A DNA stretch of 64,000 bases from Solobacterium sp. (lineage in GTDB: Bacteria; Bacillota_I; Bacilli_A; Erysipelotrichales; Erysipelotrichaceae), in the NCBI GenBank assembly GCA_024693325.1, contig JAILLA010000001.1, forward strand, positions 1 to 64,000. Direction: 5' to 3'. Below are positions 16,306 through 31,150 of the stretch, one piece after another. The translations under genes were made by a program, and so were the position numbers. The notes below the pieces were generated by a model, which made no database searches, had not been told where the DNA came from, and saw only the letters and a program-made list of their open reading frames with translations. Position 1 is the stretch's first letter. The number at the start of each line of letters is the position of its first letter.

Positions 16306-18870
16306 TTATGCCATAGACTGTCTGACCGAGACACTATAACCGTCTTCATCAGCGTCCAGGATGATCGTTCTTCCTTCAATGGAAGGATCTTCCAGGATCG
16401 CTTTTGCGATCAGTGTTTCCACTTCACGCTGGATATGACGCTTCATCGGTCTTGCGCCGAATGCAGGATCTACGCCATAGGCAATGATCCTTGCTTTTGC
16501 CTCATCCGTTACCGTCAGTGCAATATCCTTCGCGGCAAGCCTGCCCCTGAGCTGGTTCAGGAACTTATCTGCGATCAGCTTCAACGTATCATTGTTCAAA
16601 GCATTGAATACGATGATCTCGTCGATACGGTTGACGAATTCCGGCTTGAAGAACTTTCTGACCTCAGCCTGATAATGATCATCACGCAGATCCTTGTCCG
16701 GTTCAAAGGCAAACTGTGAACCGAGATTGGATGTCATGATGATGATCGTATTCTTGAAGTCTACCGTTACACCCTTGGAGTCTGTAATACGTCCGTCATC
16801 CATGATCTGCAGAAGGATGTTGAATACATCCGGATGAGCCTTTTCAACTTCATCAAGCAGTACGATGGAATACGGGTTTCTTCTGACCGCTTCCGTGAGC
16901 TGACCGCCTTCATCATAACCGACATATCCCGGAGGAGCTCCGATCAGTCTGGATACACTGAATTTCTCCATGTATTCCGACATATCGATCCTGACGATCT
17001 TTCCTTCATCATCAAACAGCTGTTCAGCGAGTGCCTTCGCTACCTCTGTCTTGCCGACGCCTGTCGGGCCGAGGAACAGGAAGCTTCCGAGCGGTCTGTT
17101 CTCATCCTGGATCTGTGCCTTCGAACGCATGATCGCATCAGATACGAGCTTCAGAGCTTCGTCCTGACCGATGACACGCTTTGCCAGCGCTTCCGGCAGA
17201 TGCAGTATCTTCTGGCGTTCTGTCGACATCAGACGGCTTACTTCAATATGCGTCCATCTGGATACGATCTTTGCGATCATATCTTCGTCCACTTCCTGCT
17301 GGATCATTGAGCTCTTGCCCTTTGTACCGGCTTCCCTGATCTTTCGTTCCAGCGCAGGGATCGTATCGTATTTCAGTTTTGCGGCAAGTTCATAGTCCGC
17401 GTCATTCTGTGCCTGTGTCAGCTGCAGACGGGCTGTTTCAAGGTCTTCCTTGGCTGTCTTGACCGAATCAAGTTCCTGCTTTTCAAGCTGCCACCGAGAG
17501 AACTTTGTCTCCTTTTCTTCATTCAGATTGGCCAGTTCCCGCTCAATATCTTCACGGCGTTCGATCGTTTTGGGATCATCTTCACCCTTCAGTGAAGTCT
17601 CCTCGATCTGCAGCGTCATGATCCTGCGGCTCAGTTCATCAAGCTCTGCCGGCATGGAATCCATTTCCACACGGATGCATGCGCACGCTTCATCGATCAG
17701 GTCGATCGCTTTATCAGGCAGGTATCTATCTGTAATATAGCGGTTCGAAAGGATCGCTGCCGCAACGATGGCTTCGTCCTTGATCTCTACACCATGATGT
17801 GATTCAAACCTGTCCTTCAGACCTCTGAGAATCGAGATGGTATCTTCTACGGTAGGCTCCGCTACCTGGATCTTCTGGAATCTGCGTTCCAGAGCACGGT
17901 CCTTTTCGATGTATTTGCGGTATTCATCGAATGTTGTAGCACCGATGCATTTCAGTTCACCTCTGGCAAGCATCGGCTTCAGCAGATTTGCGGCATCCAT
18001 GGAACCTTCTGTTTTGCCGGCTCCGACCAGATTGTGGATCTCATCAATGAAGAGGATGATGCCTCCGTCCGCTTCTTTTACCTGGTTCAGCACACCCTTG
18101 AGACGCTCTTCATATTCGCCTCTGTACTTCGCACCGGCGATCAGGGCACCCATATCGAGTTCGATCAGTCTCTTATCCTTCAGACCCAGCGGAACATCAC
18201 CGTTCATGATCCTCCAGGCCAGTCCTTCAACGATCGCTGTTTTACCGACACCGGGTTCACCGATCAGAACCGGATTGTTTTTCGTCTTACGTGAAAGAAT
18301 TTCGATGACTCTCCTGATCTCGTCATCGCGTCCGATCACAGGATCGATCTTGCCGTCCTTGACATCCTGTACAAGATCATGTCCGTATTTGGATAATGCG
18401 TCAAGCTGACTTTCATTGGTCTTCTCATCCATCTTCATTCCACCTCTTCTCTCATCTTCCGCGGCTTCGATCCCTTTTGCCGTAATATTGAAACGTCTCC
18501 TGATCTCATCGATCACCGGGGCTTTTGTTTCAAACATTCCGATCAGGAATGCGCCGCTGCTCATATACGTGTCGTCATGGCGCTTCATGTATGCAAGCGC
18601 GTGTGTATTTGCTTCATTGACATATCTGTTCAGGACCGGCTGACCTCCTTGTGAGGATCCCGGCAGTCTGTCCAGATATGTTCTCACCGTTTCCGCAAGT
18701 TCCTGCTTGGACAGGTCCATGCGTTTCCATATTCCATCCAGGCTGTCATCTTCCAGCATTGCATTGAGGATGTGCTCCGTGCTCAGTTCCGGATTCCCTT
18801 TTTCCTGAGCCTTTTGGAGCGCACTTAAAATGATGGCCTGGAGCTGTTCCGTCATCTGCTCAATATTCAT
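16306..18870 (-). CDS. clpB: ATP-dependent disaggregase ClpB
   Basis: Hsp100 chaperone that works with DnaK-DnaJ-GrpE to pull proteins out of aggregates. The 854 residues show the N-domain (1-145), first AAA domain with GEPGVGKT (about 206), the M-domain coiled coil (about 405-525, rich in Glu/Lys/Leu) and second AAA domain with GPTGVGKT (about 605) and arginine-finger regions. The coiled coil separates ClpB from ClpC/ClpE. It is last in the HrcA-controlled operon, 19 bases after dnaJ. Placing clpB in the hrcA-dnaK operon is uncommon in Bacilli. Confidence 0.95.
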   Translation of the reverse strand: MNIEQMTEQLQAIILSALQKAQEKGNPELSTEHILNAMLEDDSLDGIWKRMDLSKQELAETVRTYLDRLPGSSQGGQPVLNRYVNEANTHALAYMKRHDDTYMSSGAFLIGMFETKAPVIDEIRRRFNITAKGIEAAEDERRGGMKMDEKTNESQLDALSKYGHDLVQDVKDGKIDPVIGRDDEIRRVIEILSRKTKNNPVLIGEPGVGKTAIVEGLAWRIMNGDVPLGLKDKRLIELDMGALIAGAKYRGEYEERLKGVLNQVKEADGGIILFIDEIHNLVGAGKTEGSMDAANLLKPMLARGELKCIGATTFDEYRKYIEKDRALERRFQKIQVAEPTVEDTISILRGLKDRFESHHGVEIKDEAIVAAAILSNRYITDRYLPDKAIDLIDEACACIRVEMDSMPAELDELSRRIMTLQIEETSLKGEDDPKTIERREDIERELANLNEEKETKFSRWQLEKQELDSVKTAKEDLETARLQLTQAQNDADYELAAKLKYDTIPALERKIREAGTKGKSSMIQQEVDEDMIAKIVSRWTHIEVSRLMSTERQKILHLPEALAKRVIGQDEALKLVSDAIMRSKAQIQDENRPLGSFLFLGPTGVGKTEVAKALAEQLFDDEGKIVRIDMSEYMEKFSVSRLIGAPPGYVGYDEGGQLTEAVRRNPYSIVLLDEVEKAHPDVFNILLQIMDDGRITDSKGVTVDFKNTIIIMTSNLGSQFAFEPDKDLRDDHYQAEVRKFFKPEFVNRIDEIIVFNALNNDTLKLIADKFLNQLRGRLAAKDIALTVTDEAKARIIAYGVDPAFGARPMKRHIQREVETLIAKAILEDPSIEGRTIILDADEDGYSVSVRQSMA

Positions 18871-18889
18871 GATTACCTCCGCTGATCAC

Positions 18890-20023
18890 TCAGCTGAACA
18901 TCTTTTTAAACTGATCCCAAGGCTTCTTTTTGGAACCGTTCTGGATATCCTGAAGCTGCTTGTACAGTTCTTTTTCCTTTGATGTGAGTTTCTTGTCGAC
19001 CTGGATCCTGACAGTGCAGATCTGATCTCCGGGTTTGCCGCCTCTGACATCGGGAACACCTTCACCTCTCAGACGAAGCTGTGTTCCTTCCTGTGTACCG
19101 GCAGGGATCTTCATCGTTACTTCACCGCGGATCGTAGGTACATCCAGTGTCGTTCCGATCGTTGCATCGACTGCTGTGACCGGAATATCCAGGAAAATGT
19201 TCTTTCCTTCACGGATGAACTGGCTGTGTTCACGGATATGGATCTCGATGAACAGATCACCGTTGTCTCCTCCGTTGATACCGCGCTCGCCCTTACCGGC
19301 AATACGGAGCTGCTGTCCGTCATTGATGCCTGCAGGGATCTTGACATCGACCTTTGTGTGCTTGCGGATATATCCTCTGCCCTGGCAGTCAGGACACGGT
19401 CTTCTGATCTTCTTGCCGGTACCGCCGCAGTCCGGACATACGGACTGTGTACGGTATACGGTGAAGCCCATTCTCTGTTCACGGGTCACGCTTCCGGAAC
19501 CGCGGCATGTGGAACATGTTTCGATATCGCTGGAATTCTCTGCCCCGCTGCCTCCGCATCTGGAGCACTTCTCATCTACATCGATATCGATCGTCTCCGT
19601 CTTTCCGAAGCATGCGTCCATAAAATCGACATTCATGCGCATGAACCTGTCATTGCCGCGCTGCGGTCCCGTGGAACGTCTGGTGCTTCCGCCAAATCCG
19701 CCCATGCCTCCGCCGAAGAAGGATGAGAATATATCATTCAGATCATCAAAGCTGCCGCTCTGGAATCCGCCGAATCCGTTTCCGAATCCGCCAGCGCCAT
19801 CCATTCCTGCAAAGCCGAACTGGTCATAAGTCTGACGCTTCTGCGGATCACTGAGGACTTCATATGCCTCGTTGATCTCTTTGAATTTATCTTCCGCACC
19901 CGGATCCTTGTTCACATCCGGATGATATTTTTTTGCCAGTGAACGATATGCTTTTTTGATCTCGTCTTCACTTGCCCCTTTTGAGATTCCAAGAACCTCA
20001 TAATAGTCTCTTTTATCTGCCAT
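18890..20023 (-). CDS. dnaJ: Chaperone DnaJ
   Basis: Type I Hsp40 of 377 residues that delivers substrates to DnaK and stimulates its ATPase. The J domain is at 1-70 with HPD about residue 34. A Gly/Phe-rich linker runs from about 72 to 125. The zinc-binding domain has four CXXCXGXG repeats ([32 protein letters not shown]) at about 145-215, and the C-terminal substrate domains follow. It lies 96 bases after dnaK, with a hairpin in that gap. Confidence 0.95.
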   Translation of the reverse strand: MADKRDYYEVLGISKGASEDEIKKAYRSLAKKYHPDVNKDPGAEDKFKEINEAYEVLSDPQKRQTYDQFGFAGMDGAGGFGNGFGGFQSGSFDDLNDIFSSFFGGGMGGFGGSTRRSTGPQRGNDRFMRMNVDFMDACFGKTETIDIDVDEKCSRCGGSGAENSSDIETCSTCRGSGSVTREQRMGFTVYRTQSVCPDCGGTGKKIRRPCPDCQGRGYIRKHTKVDVKIPAGINDGQQLRIAGKGERGINGGDNGDLFIEIHIREHSQFIREGKNIFLDIPVTAVDATIGTTLDVPTIRGEVTMKIPAGTQEGTQLRLRGEGVPDVRGGKPGDQICTVRIQVDKKLTSKEKELYKQLQDIQNGSKKKPWDQFKKMFS

Positions 20024-20070
20024 ATCTTCACTGCCCTTTCTGTTTATTCATATAAGGTGTTTCCTCATAA

Positions 20071-20104
20071 GACAAACTCCCAGGTTTTACCCCAGGAATT
20101 TGTC
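20071..20104 (-). other. Hairpin between dnaK and dnaJ
   Basis: On the minus strand GACAAATTCC can pair with GGAGTTTGTC (one G-T pair) around a 14-base loop. No T run follows, so it is not a simple terminator. A processing or mRNA-stability element within the operon is possible. Confidence 0.45.
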
Positions 20105-20119
20105 AGTCGATCATTTGTC

Positions 20120-22604
<2,485 letters not shown>

Positions 22605-22608
<4 letters not shown>

Positions 22609-23636
22609 TTTTCTTCCTCACCGCCTCCCGAGCTGTACATTTTTTCTATCATCTTTGCAGTATAGCCGATCATAGAAACGATCTGGTCGTAATTCATACG
22701 GCTGGGACCTACCACCATCAGCTGACCATTTTCCTCTCCGCTGACACGGAATGTACTTCTGACGATCGCTACGTCGTTCAGCCATGTCAGTTCTGTACCC
22801 TGTGTCGTTCTGACTGCGACCGCGGTCGAATCATTTCCGATATCTCTCCATACGGTAGAATCATCCAGCATCGACATCAGCTGCTTCAGCTTTCCGATAT
22901 CTTCGAACTCCGGCTGATACAGCAGTCTGTCCTTTCCTGAGAAATAAACATTCTCTCTGGCAAACTTGACGAATGCCTGAACAAATGCCGTAAAGAGGAT
23001 CTCGTGACGTTCAACGACCGATGCCAGAGCCGGTTTGATGTCTTCCATACGATCGACCAGTTCTGCAAGCGGTACGTTCTTCAGTCTGTCATTCAGGATC
23101 TCTGTACATGTTTCAATATCATGTACGGATACTGACTGTTCAAAGTGGAACGTCCTTGTTTCGGTATGTCCCGAATTCGTGATAAACACGCATACTGCAT
23201 TTCTGTCGTCAAGCGGGAACAGCTTGATATGCTTCAGACGCTGTTTTGAAGAATCAGGTCCGATCGCACCGCTTGTCATATTTGTCATTTCAGACAATAT
23301 CTGACAGCTCTGACGGATCGCCTCTTCAATATTCAGGTTGGCTGCTTCAAATGCGTCGCGGATCGCAACTTCCATCCGTTTGTCCATGCCTGAGCCGCTC
23401 AGAAGGTTCTCACAGTAGAACTTATATCCCATTGTGCTCGGAACTCTTCCGCTTGAAGTGTGTGTTTTTTCAAGATATCCCATCTCTTCAAGTACCTGCA
23501 TGTCATTACGGATGGTCGCACTGGAATACGGCAGACGGTATTTCTGCTGCAGTGCCTTGGAACCAACCGGTTCAGCGGTACGGATATATTCGTCGACGAT
23601 TGCTTTGAATATCTCGATACGTCTGGGTGTCAACAT
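22605..23636 (-). CDS. hrcA: Heat-shock repressor HrcA
   Basis: The 343-residue repressor binds CIRCE operators and needs GroEL for activity in well-studied species. The N-terminal winged helix is visible (TPRRIEIFKAIVDEYI, then SSATIRNDMQVLEEMGYLEK), followed by the GAF-like and dimerisation region. First gene of the operon, with GGAGGCGG ahead of the ATG and two CIRCE-like operators around the promoter, giving autoregulation. Confidence 0.95.
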
Positions 23637-23651
23637 GATATCCGCCTCCTT

Positions 23652-23678
23652 TTAGCATTCCTGTCCCTTGACTGCTAA
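23652..23678. promoter_or_regulatory. CIRCE operator, proximal copy
   Basis: TTAGCATTC-N9-GACTGCTAA, one mismatch per arm from the consensus TTAGCACTC-N9-GAGTGCTAA. It sits between the -10 box and the hrcA start. Confidence 0.85.
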
Positions 23679-23679
23679 C

Positions 23680-23708
23680 AGTATATATCCGAATTTTAGC
23701 ACTGTCAA
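23680..23708 (-). promoter_or_regulatory. Vegetative promoter of the hrcA operon
   Basis: Perfect TTGACA (23703-23708) and TATACT (23680-23685) spaced by 17 bases on the minus strand. The -35 box lies inside the distal CIRCE copy. Confidence 0.85.
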
Positions 23709-23722
23709 TGCACGTGTGCTAA
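23696..23722. promoter_or_regulatory. CIRCE operator, distal copy
   Basis: TTAGCACTG-N9-GTGTGCTAA, overlapping the -35 box. The same two half-sites recur upstream of the hsp20 genes at 47147. Confidence 0.85.
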
Positions 23723-23778
23723 AAAGTTTGCCTTCTTCACAAGATTACGTTATTTGATGCTGACTGCGTACTGCCTGA

Positions 23779-25353
<1,575 letters not shown>

Positions 25354-25371
25354 ATCACGATCTCATACAGG

Positions 25372-25399
25372 CGGCAGGAATGAACCTGCCGTTTTTTTT
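25372..25399 (+). terminator. Terminator of the GH1 gene
   Basis: Perfect CGGCAGG-AATGAA-CCTGCCG stem followed by eight T residues. Confidence 0.92.
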
Positions 25400-25528
25400 G
25401 CGGTACGATCTGCAAAGTGCCGGTTCAAAACTCCATTGCATCAAATTCCATGCAGATGATTTGTGCTAACATATATTTACAGACTGCACCATACAGACAG
25501 GAACCTTTCCTGTATCGGAGAACATATC

Positions 25529-26896
25529 ATGGAAGAAACCAAACATATAGAGATCGAAACAGCACTTGGCACGATCATCGGAAACTGTACTTCCGGGTAC
25601 AAAGAGTTTCTGGGTATTCCCTACGCAAAGGCAGAACGTTTCCGCTATGCAGTGCCAGTTGACAGCTTTGAAGGAAAGCTGAATGCCACATCGTACGGAA
25701 ATGCATGTCCGCAGTACAGGATGTATTTCCCCCAGCTCGATAATCCCGAGCGCCTGTTCTACTACAGGGAGTTCAGGGAAGGGATCGATTTTCATTATGA
25801 TGAAGACTGCCTGAACCTGAATATATACACTCCTGCCGAACCGGTGAACTGCCCTGTCATAGTTTTTATCCATGGCGGAGGCTTTAATTCCGGCTGCAAC
25901 CAGGAGGAGCCGTTCCGCGGATATGAGTTTGCAAAACGCGGGATCATCACTGTTTTCATCAATTACCGAACAGGCATCTTCGGGTATCTGACGCATGAAG
26001 AAATACAGAATGAGTACGGGAGAAACGGAAACTTCGGACTGGATGACCAGCTGACTGCCATCAGATGGGTCAAACAGCATATCGCTGATTTCGGTGGAGA
26101 TCCTGACAATATCACACTTGCCGGACAGAGTGCAGGAGCGATCTCCATCCAGTATCTCTGCCTTGACCATGATTATGAAGGTCTGTTTCAGCGTGTACTC
26201 ATGATGTCAGGTGCCGGTCTCTTCCCGAAGTTTGCCCTTCCAAGACCTGCTGTACAGACACAGGAATACTGGCTCGAACTGATGAAAAGAGCCGGATGTG
26301 CAGATCTTGATGAACTGAGGGCACTGCCTGTCAAAGATCTTCTGACAGCAGTACAGGAACTGAAGCAGGAACGCAGCGATACGACGTACAACACGATGCC
26401 CGTGATCGACGGATATCTGATCAAAGGTCCGGTCGACCAGCTCATCAAGAAGCCCCTGAAGATCGGCTATATGCTTGGCTACACAAACAACGATATGTAC
26501 GCGCCTGTCATGGCATTTATCGGCAATCAGTTCGGCACAAGGAACAATGCTTATATTTACTACTTTGATCTGGATGCGCCGGGTGACAGCAACGGTGCCT
26601 TCCATTCCAGTGATCTGCGTTATTTGTTCGGAAGGCTTTCTGCTTCATGGCGTCCGTATACAGTCAGGGATTACGAAGTATCCAGGCAGCTGATCGATTA
26701 CGCTGCCGCTTATGCAAAGACCGGCGATCCCAACGGACCGTTCAGACCGCAGTGGATGCCCTGCTCCAAAGGCAAGACAAAGATCCTCTGCTTTGGCAAA
26801 GAACGGACACACATGGGGACCCCTTCTGTTCTGAAGCTCTGCAGCAACATGATCAATAAAGGTGAACCAAAAGCCGAAATAAAAGAAGTACAGTGA
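25529..26896 (+). CDS. Type B carboxylesterase
   Basis: Alpha/beta hydrolase of 455 residues in the carboxylesterase/lipase (COesterase) family. Visible are the oxyanion segment FIHGGGFNSG, the nucleophile elbow GQSAGAIS, and a conserved FGDLDD-like order replaced here by FGLDDQL, as common in the family. It lacks a signal peptide, so it is probably cytoplasmic and acts on small esters, perhaps acetylated or feruloylated sugars given the neighbouring glycosidase and sugar symporter (inference). The start at 25529 has GGAG 9 bases upstream; the longer frame back to 25463 has none. Confidence 0.85.
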   Translation: MEETKHIEIETALGTIIGNCTSGYKEFLGIPYAKAERFRYAVPVDSFEGKLNATSYGNACPQYRMYFPQLDNPERLFYYREFREGIDFHYDEDCLNLNIYTPAEPVNCPVIVFIHGGGFNSGCNQEEPFRGYEFAKRGIITVFINYRTGIFGYLTHEEIQNEYGRNGNFGLDDQLTAIRWVKQHIADFGGDPDNITLAGQSAGAISIQYLCLDHDYEGLFQRVLMMSGAGLFPKFALPRPAVQTQEYWLELMKRAGCADLDELRALPVKDLLTAVQELKQERSDTTYNTMPVIDGYLIKGPVDQLIKKPLKIGYMLGYTNNDMYAPVMAFIGNQFGTRNNAYIYYFDLDAPGDSNGAFHSSDLRYLFGRLSASWRPYTVRDYEVSRQLIDYAAAYAKTGDPNGPFRPQWMPCSKGKTKILCFGKERTHMGTPSVLKLCSNMINKGEPKAEIKEVQ

Positions 26897-26912
26897 ATGT
26901 ACCTCTTTTTTC
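26882..26912. terminator. Terminator between the esterase and GPH genes
   Basis: AGAAGTACA-GTGAA-TGTACCTCT hairpin followed by a T run; it overlaps the esterase stop codon. The plus-strand direction is clear; the A-rich 5' side could also serve the convergent transporter gene. Confidence 0.7.
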
Positions 26913-26922
26913 GTTATAAGGA

Positions 26923-28410
26923 TCAGATCTCGATCTCTTTGTTTTCGTAGGATTCCCTGAGTTTCTGTTCCTTGCTGATCTGGAGTTCTTCTGTCTTTTC
27001 CTTTGTCAGCGGATAGTAGAAGATCAGGATCGCAGCCATGATGCCGAACATGATCGCCGGGATCAGTGTTCCGAGGTCATACATGATCTTCAGGTTGGAG
27101 AGTGTCTGTACCGCTCCCTTTTCATATTTATAGTGCATACCGAGCAGTGCGCCGTTGACACAGATCGCAGCCAGCACCTGTCCGACTTTTCTGAACAGAT
27201 TGAATACGGAATAAGCGGTTCCGTCTTCACGGCTTCCGGTACTGACTTCAATATCATCGATGGCGTCAGTGACCATAGCCCACAGCTGCATAACAAGCGT
27301 CGTCAGTCCGCATCCGCTGATAAAGTTCATTGCAAGGAAGATCCAAAGCAGTTTGGCAGGATCCATTCCGCGCAGGAAGAACAGTACGAGGTTTGCCAGG
27401 GCAGCGATCGTCATGCCGACTGATGTAACTTCCTTCTTGCCCTTCTTTCCAGTCAGTTTTGGAAGGAAGAACATGAAGATGATCATCGGTGAATATGTGC
27501 ATGCCTGTGTTGCCAGGTTCATCCAGTTTGCATGGAAATAGTCATTGAACAGGTATGTATAGAAACTCTGCGTGAACATCTGGCCGGCAAGCAGCAGCAT
27601 CGATACCATCGTGACGCCGATAAATGCGCGGTTCGTAAAGAGAAGCTTGATGGCTTTCTTTGCGGCACCCTTCTGGGGAGGCTGAGGCTTTGTCTTGACA
27701 CGCTCCTTATTCAATGTGAATGCGATCAGCAGCATAATGCATGAAACGACCGCCATGATGATGACGCCTTTGATCACCGGTGCATACTGCAGGTCAGTGA
27801 TCACTTTGCCGTTTTCACCGATCACAGGATTGCCCGCTCCGTCTACACGGTCCGCATATGCAAAGCTGGCAATGAGCAGTACAGGGATCGAACCGAGCGC
27901 TGCGCCGATCGAACGGAATACTGAAAGCTTGCTGCGTTCATGTGCGTCAGTCGTCACAACAGACGCCAGTGATCCGTAAGGAATCTGCAGGACGGTATAT
28001 GCCATTCCGAAGAAGATATACGTACATGTCGCATAGATACATGTCGCTGTATAGTGTCCTTCTTCCCCGATTCCCGGAAGCTTCAGGAACATCAGGACTG
28101 CTGATATGGAAAGCGGTACTGCGGCATACAGGATCCATTTCCTGTAGCGTCCGTATTTCCCCGGTTCAACTGTATCGCAGATCCTGCCCATGATCGGGTC
28201 ATTAATGCCGTCCCATACCCTTGCCACGATAAACATGACCATGATGAACAAAGGACTCAGATGAAAGATGTCTGTATAGAACTTCTGCAGAAGTGTTGTG
28301 ACCAGCGCAAACACCAGACAGCCTGCAGTATCGACCATTGCATAGCCAAGATAATCCTTCGCTTTCAGTCCGCTGGTACGGCTGATATAACTATTACTAT
28401 TATCTGACAC
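26923..28410 (-). CDS. GPH-family sugar:cation symporter
   Basis: About 12 membrane helices over 495 residues. The cytoplasmic motif between helices 2 and 3 (RVWDGINDPIMGRICD) is the signature of glycoside-pentoside-hexuronide:cation symporters such as MelB. A long central loop is Lys/Gln/Pro-rich. The substrate is not evident; proximity to a GH1 enzyme and an esterase, transcribed towards it, suggests a beta-glucoside or related sugar. GGGAGG precedes the start. It has no PTS IIA-like C-terminal domain. Confidence 0.88.
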   Translation of the reverse strand: MSDNSNSYISRTSGLKAKDYLGYAMVDTAGCLVFALVTTLLQKFYTDIFHLSPLFIMVMFIVARVWDGINDPIMGRICDTVEPGKYGRYRKWILYAAVPLSISAVLMFLKLPGIGEEGHYTATCIYATCTYIFFGMAYTVLQIPYGSLASVVTTDAHERSKLSVFRSIGAALGSIPVLLIASFAYADRVDGAGNPVIGENGKVITDLQYAPVIKGVIIMAVVSCIMLLIAFTLNKERVKTKPQPPQKGAAKKAIKLLFTNRAFIGVTMVSMLLLAGQMFTQSFYTYLFNDYFHANWMNLATQACTYSPMIIFMFFLPKLTGKKGKKEVTSVGMTIAALANLVLFFLRGMDPAKLLWIFLAMNFISGCGLTTLVMQLWAMVTDAIDDIEVSTGSREDGTAYSVFNLFRKVGQVLAAICVNGALLGMHYKYEKGAVQTLSNLKIMYDLGTLIPAIMFGIMAAILIFYYPLTKEKTEELQISKEQKLRESYENKEIEI

Positions 28411-28503
28411 GGTTTTTCCCTCCCGAAATAATATGATCTTTTATATTGTATCACGGCTGTTCAAAAACAACGTTATTGATTCTGACAATCAGTACATGGA
28501 ATG

Positions 28504-28540
28504 TAAAAAAACAGCCGGATCAGTCAATTTGTCCGGCTGT
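28504..28540 (-). terminator. Terminator of feoAB
   Basis: ACAGCCGGA..TCCGGCTGT 9-base stem followed by T7 on the minus strand, 24 bases past the stop. Confidence 0.9.
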
Positions 28541-28563
28541 GATGAAATCATCATTTTTATACG

Positions 28564-30906
28564 TTAAGAAATGCCGAGGATCAGTCCTATAATCCGTACA
28601 AGCCCCGCCATGATCCAGGCGATCCCGCATTGCCACAGAACCACATAGAATGCCCACCGGCTGCCCATCTCACGTTTGATCGCAGCGATCGCCGCAACAC
28701 AAGGTGTATAGAGCAGGCTGAATACCAGCATGGAAGCTGCAGTCAGCGTACCGATCGCCTTCACTCCGTCAACGAACAGTACCTCCATGACGGAAACAAC
28801 GCTTTCCTTGGCCATGAAGCCGCTGACAAGAGATGTAACGATGCGCCAGTCTCCCAGACCGATCGGCCTGAACAGCGGAGCAGCTACACCGGCGATCACT
28901 GCCAGGATACTGTCATGGGAATCAGCCACAAGGTTGAACCGGAAATCGAAGCTCTGCAGGAACCATACCACGATCGTTGCGATCAGGATGACAGAGAACG
29001 CACGGTGCAGGAAATCCTTTGCCTTTTCCCATAAGAGCTGCCAGACATTCTTCGGGCTTGGCAGACGGTAATTCGGAAGCTCCATGACAAACGGTACAGC
29101 TTCACCCTTGAACAGCGTATTCCGGTAGACCATCGCAAGCAGGATACCGACAATGATACCAAGCAGGTATAGTCCGGTAATGATCAGCCAGCTGTGCTTC
29201 GGGAAGAAGGCATTGACGAAGAAGCTGTAGATCGGCAGCTTCGCTGTGCATGACATGAACGGTGTCAGCAGGATCGTCATACGTCTGTCACGGTCACTGG
29301 GGAGCGTACGTGTTGACATAACTGCGGGTACTGTACATCCAAACCCTATCAGCATCGGTACGATACTGCGTCCGGAAAGACCGATATGACGAAGCAGTCC
29401 GTCCATAAAGAAGGCAACACGTGCGATATATCCACTGTCTTCAAGCATTGAGAGGAAGAAGAACAGCGTCACGATCAGAGGAAGGAAACTGAGAACACTT
29501 CCGACACCCTCAAAGATACCGTTCATGATCAGACTCTGGACTGCTTCATTGACCTGTCCTGCTTCCATGACCGATTTGATCCAGGCTCCGAGAATTCCGA
29601 TCAGATTAGCCAGCAGATCCTGCAGGAACGGTCCGATCAGGAAGAACGTCAGGAAGAATACCAATCCCATGATGAGGATGAACATCGGGATCGCTGTAAA
29701 CTTTCCGGTCAGGATACTGTCGATCTTCTGGCTTCTCAGATGTTCACGGCTTTCATGGGGACGTATCACACAGGAATCAGATACCTTCTGGATATACTCG
29801 AACCTCATATCCGCGATTGCGGCACTATGGTCAAGTCCCCTTTCCTTTTCCATCTGCAGAATGATATGTTCGACCATTTCCTGTTCATTCTGATCTAGTT
29901 CCAGCTGCCCGGCAATGAGCTGATCCCCTTCGATCAGTTTGCTTGCCGCAAACCTGACGGGAAGTCCTGCCCGCTCAGCATGATCTTCGATCAGATGACA
30001 CACAGCGTGCAGTGCCCTGTGTACTGCTCCGCCATGGTTCTCAGGACTGCAGAAGTCCTGGCGGAGCGGCTTTTCCTGATACTTTGCGATGTGTACAGCA
30101 TGGCGTACAAGCTCATCGACGCCTTCGTTCCTGGCAGCTGAAATAGGAACCACCGGAACTCCCAGCAAGGCTTCCATGGCGTTGATATCGACCGTACCGC
30201 CGTTTCCGCGCAGTTCATCCATCATATTCAGTGCAACTACCATCGGCGTATCCATTTCAAGCAGCTGAAGTGTCAGATACAGATTGCGCTCGATATTGGT
30301 CGCATCCACGATATCGATGATCGCTTTTGGTTTTTCCTTTAAGACGAAATCACGTGATACAAGCTCTTCACTGGAATACGGGGACATAGAATAAATGCCC
30401 GGAAGATCTGTGATCCTGGAGTTGCTGTAACCGCGGATCACACCGTCTTTACGGTCTACCGTAACACCCGGGAAGTTGCCTACATGCTGGTTGGCACCTG
30501 TCAGCTGATTGAACAATGTTGTTTTACCGCTGTTCTGATTTCCTACCAGCGCAAATGTCAGGATGGTATCATCGGGAAGCGGATTGCCGGTTCCCTTCGG
30601 GTGGAATTTTCCTTCTTCACCCAGACCGGGATGGTCCGTATGTTTCAGATCATGTTTTTCCGGTCTGACTTTCTCTGTCTGCTGAACAGGTTCTATCGTG
30701 ATCTGTTCCGCTTCGGCAACACGAAGCGTCAGCTCATAACCATGCAGGCGGAATTCCATAGGATCCCCCAACGGGGCTAGCTTGACCAGCGTGATCTCTG
30801 CTCCGGGAATCACTCCCATATCAAGAAAATGCTGGCGCAGCATTCCGTCTCCGCCTACCGTCAATATCTTTCCGGTCTGTCCCGGTATTAATGAATTCAG
30901 TTTCAT
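28564..30906 (-). CDS. feoB: Fused FeoA-FeoB ferrous iron transporter
   Basis: Residues 1-73 are a complete FeoA SH3-like domain, normally a separate protein. After a charged linker the FeoB G domain follows with G1 GNQNSGKT at about 122-129, FPGVTVD (G2) and DLPG (G3). About ten membrane helices including the GFGCTVPAVMSTRTL gate motif come next. The fused form is known in several Firmicutes and Bacteroidetes. It moves Fe(II) across the membrane using GTP. No Fur box or feoC is obvious; small inverted repeats lie in the leader. It is monocistronic. Confidence 0.95.
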   Translation of the reverse strand: MKLNSLIPGQTGKILTVGGDGMLRQHFLDMGVIPGAEITLVKLAPLGDPMEFRLHGYELTLRVAEAEQITIEPVQQTEKVRPEKHDLKHTDHPGLGEEGKFHPKGTGNPLPDDTILTFALVGNQNSGKTTLFNQLTGANQHVGNFPGVTVDRKDGVIRGYSNSRITDLPGIYSMSPYSSEELVSRDFVLKEKPKAIIDIVDATNIERNLYLTLQLLEMDTPMVVALNMMDELRGNGGTVDINAMEALLGVPVVPISAARNEGVDELVRHAVHIAKYQEKPLRQDFCSPENHGGAVHRALHAVCHLIEDHAERAGLPVRFAASKLIEGDQLIAGQLELDQNEQEMVEHIILQMEKERGLDHSAAIADMRFEYIQKVSDSCVIRPHESREHLRSQKIDSILTGKFTAIPMFILIMGLVFFLTFFLIGPFLQDLLANLIGILGAWIKSVMEAGQVNEAVQSLIMNGIFEGVGSVLSFLPLIVTLFFFLSMLEDSGYIARVAFFMDGLLRHIGLSGRSIVPMLIGFGCTVPAVMSTRTLPSDRDRRMTILLTPFMSCTAKLPIYSFFVNAFFPKHSWLIITGLYLLGIIVGILLAMVYRNTLFKGEAVPFVMELPNYRLPSPKNVWQLLWEKAKDFLHRAFSVILIATIVVWFLQSFDFRFNLVADSHDSILAVIAGVAAPLFRPIGLGDWRIVTSLVSGFMAKESVVSVMEVLFVDGVKAIGTLTAASMLVFSLLYTPCVAAIAAIKREMGSRWAFYVVLWQCGIAWIMAGLVRIIGLILGIS

Positions 30907-31059
30907 GAACGTTCAACCTCGCAGTACTGCAGTATCTATGATCCTGTACACAACAGGACATATCGTTAATACTTTAACACAAGTCAGGTGATTCCAATCA
31001 TGAATTCCCGCAGAAAATGCTGAACAGCATGGAATTGCCGAACATGATCTCTTTCATAG

Positions 31060-31105
31060 AAAAAGTGCAGAACTTCATGGATCATGCGTCTGAAATTCTG
31101 CACTG
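31060..31105 (-). terminator. Terminator of the degV gene
   Basis: AGTGCAGAA..TTCTGCACT 9-base outer stem with an inner TTTCA/TGAAG pairing, then TTTTT on the minus strand. Confidence 0.8.
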
Positions 31106-31150
31106 TATTGTGACTCTTCTTTTAAATTGCCGTTTGTCCGGTATGATGTC

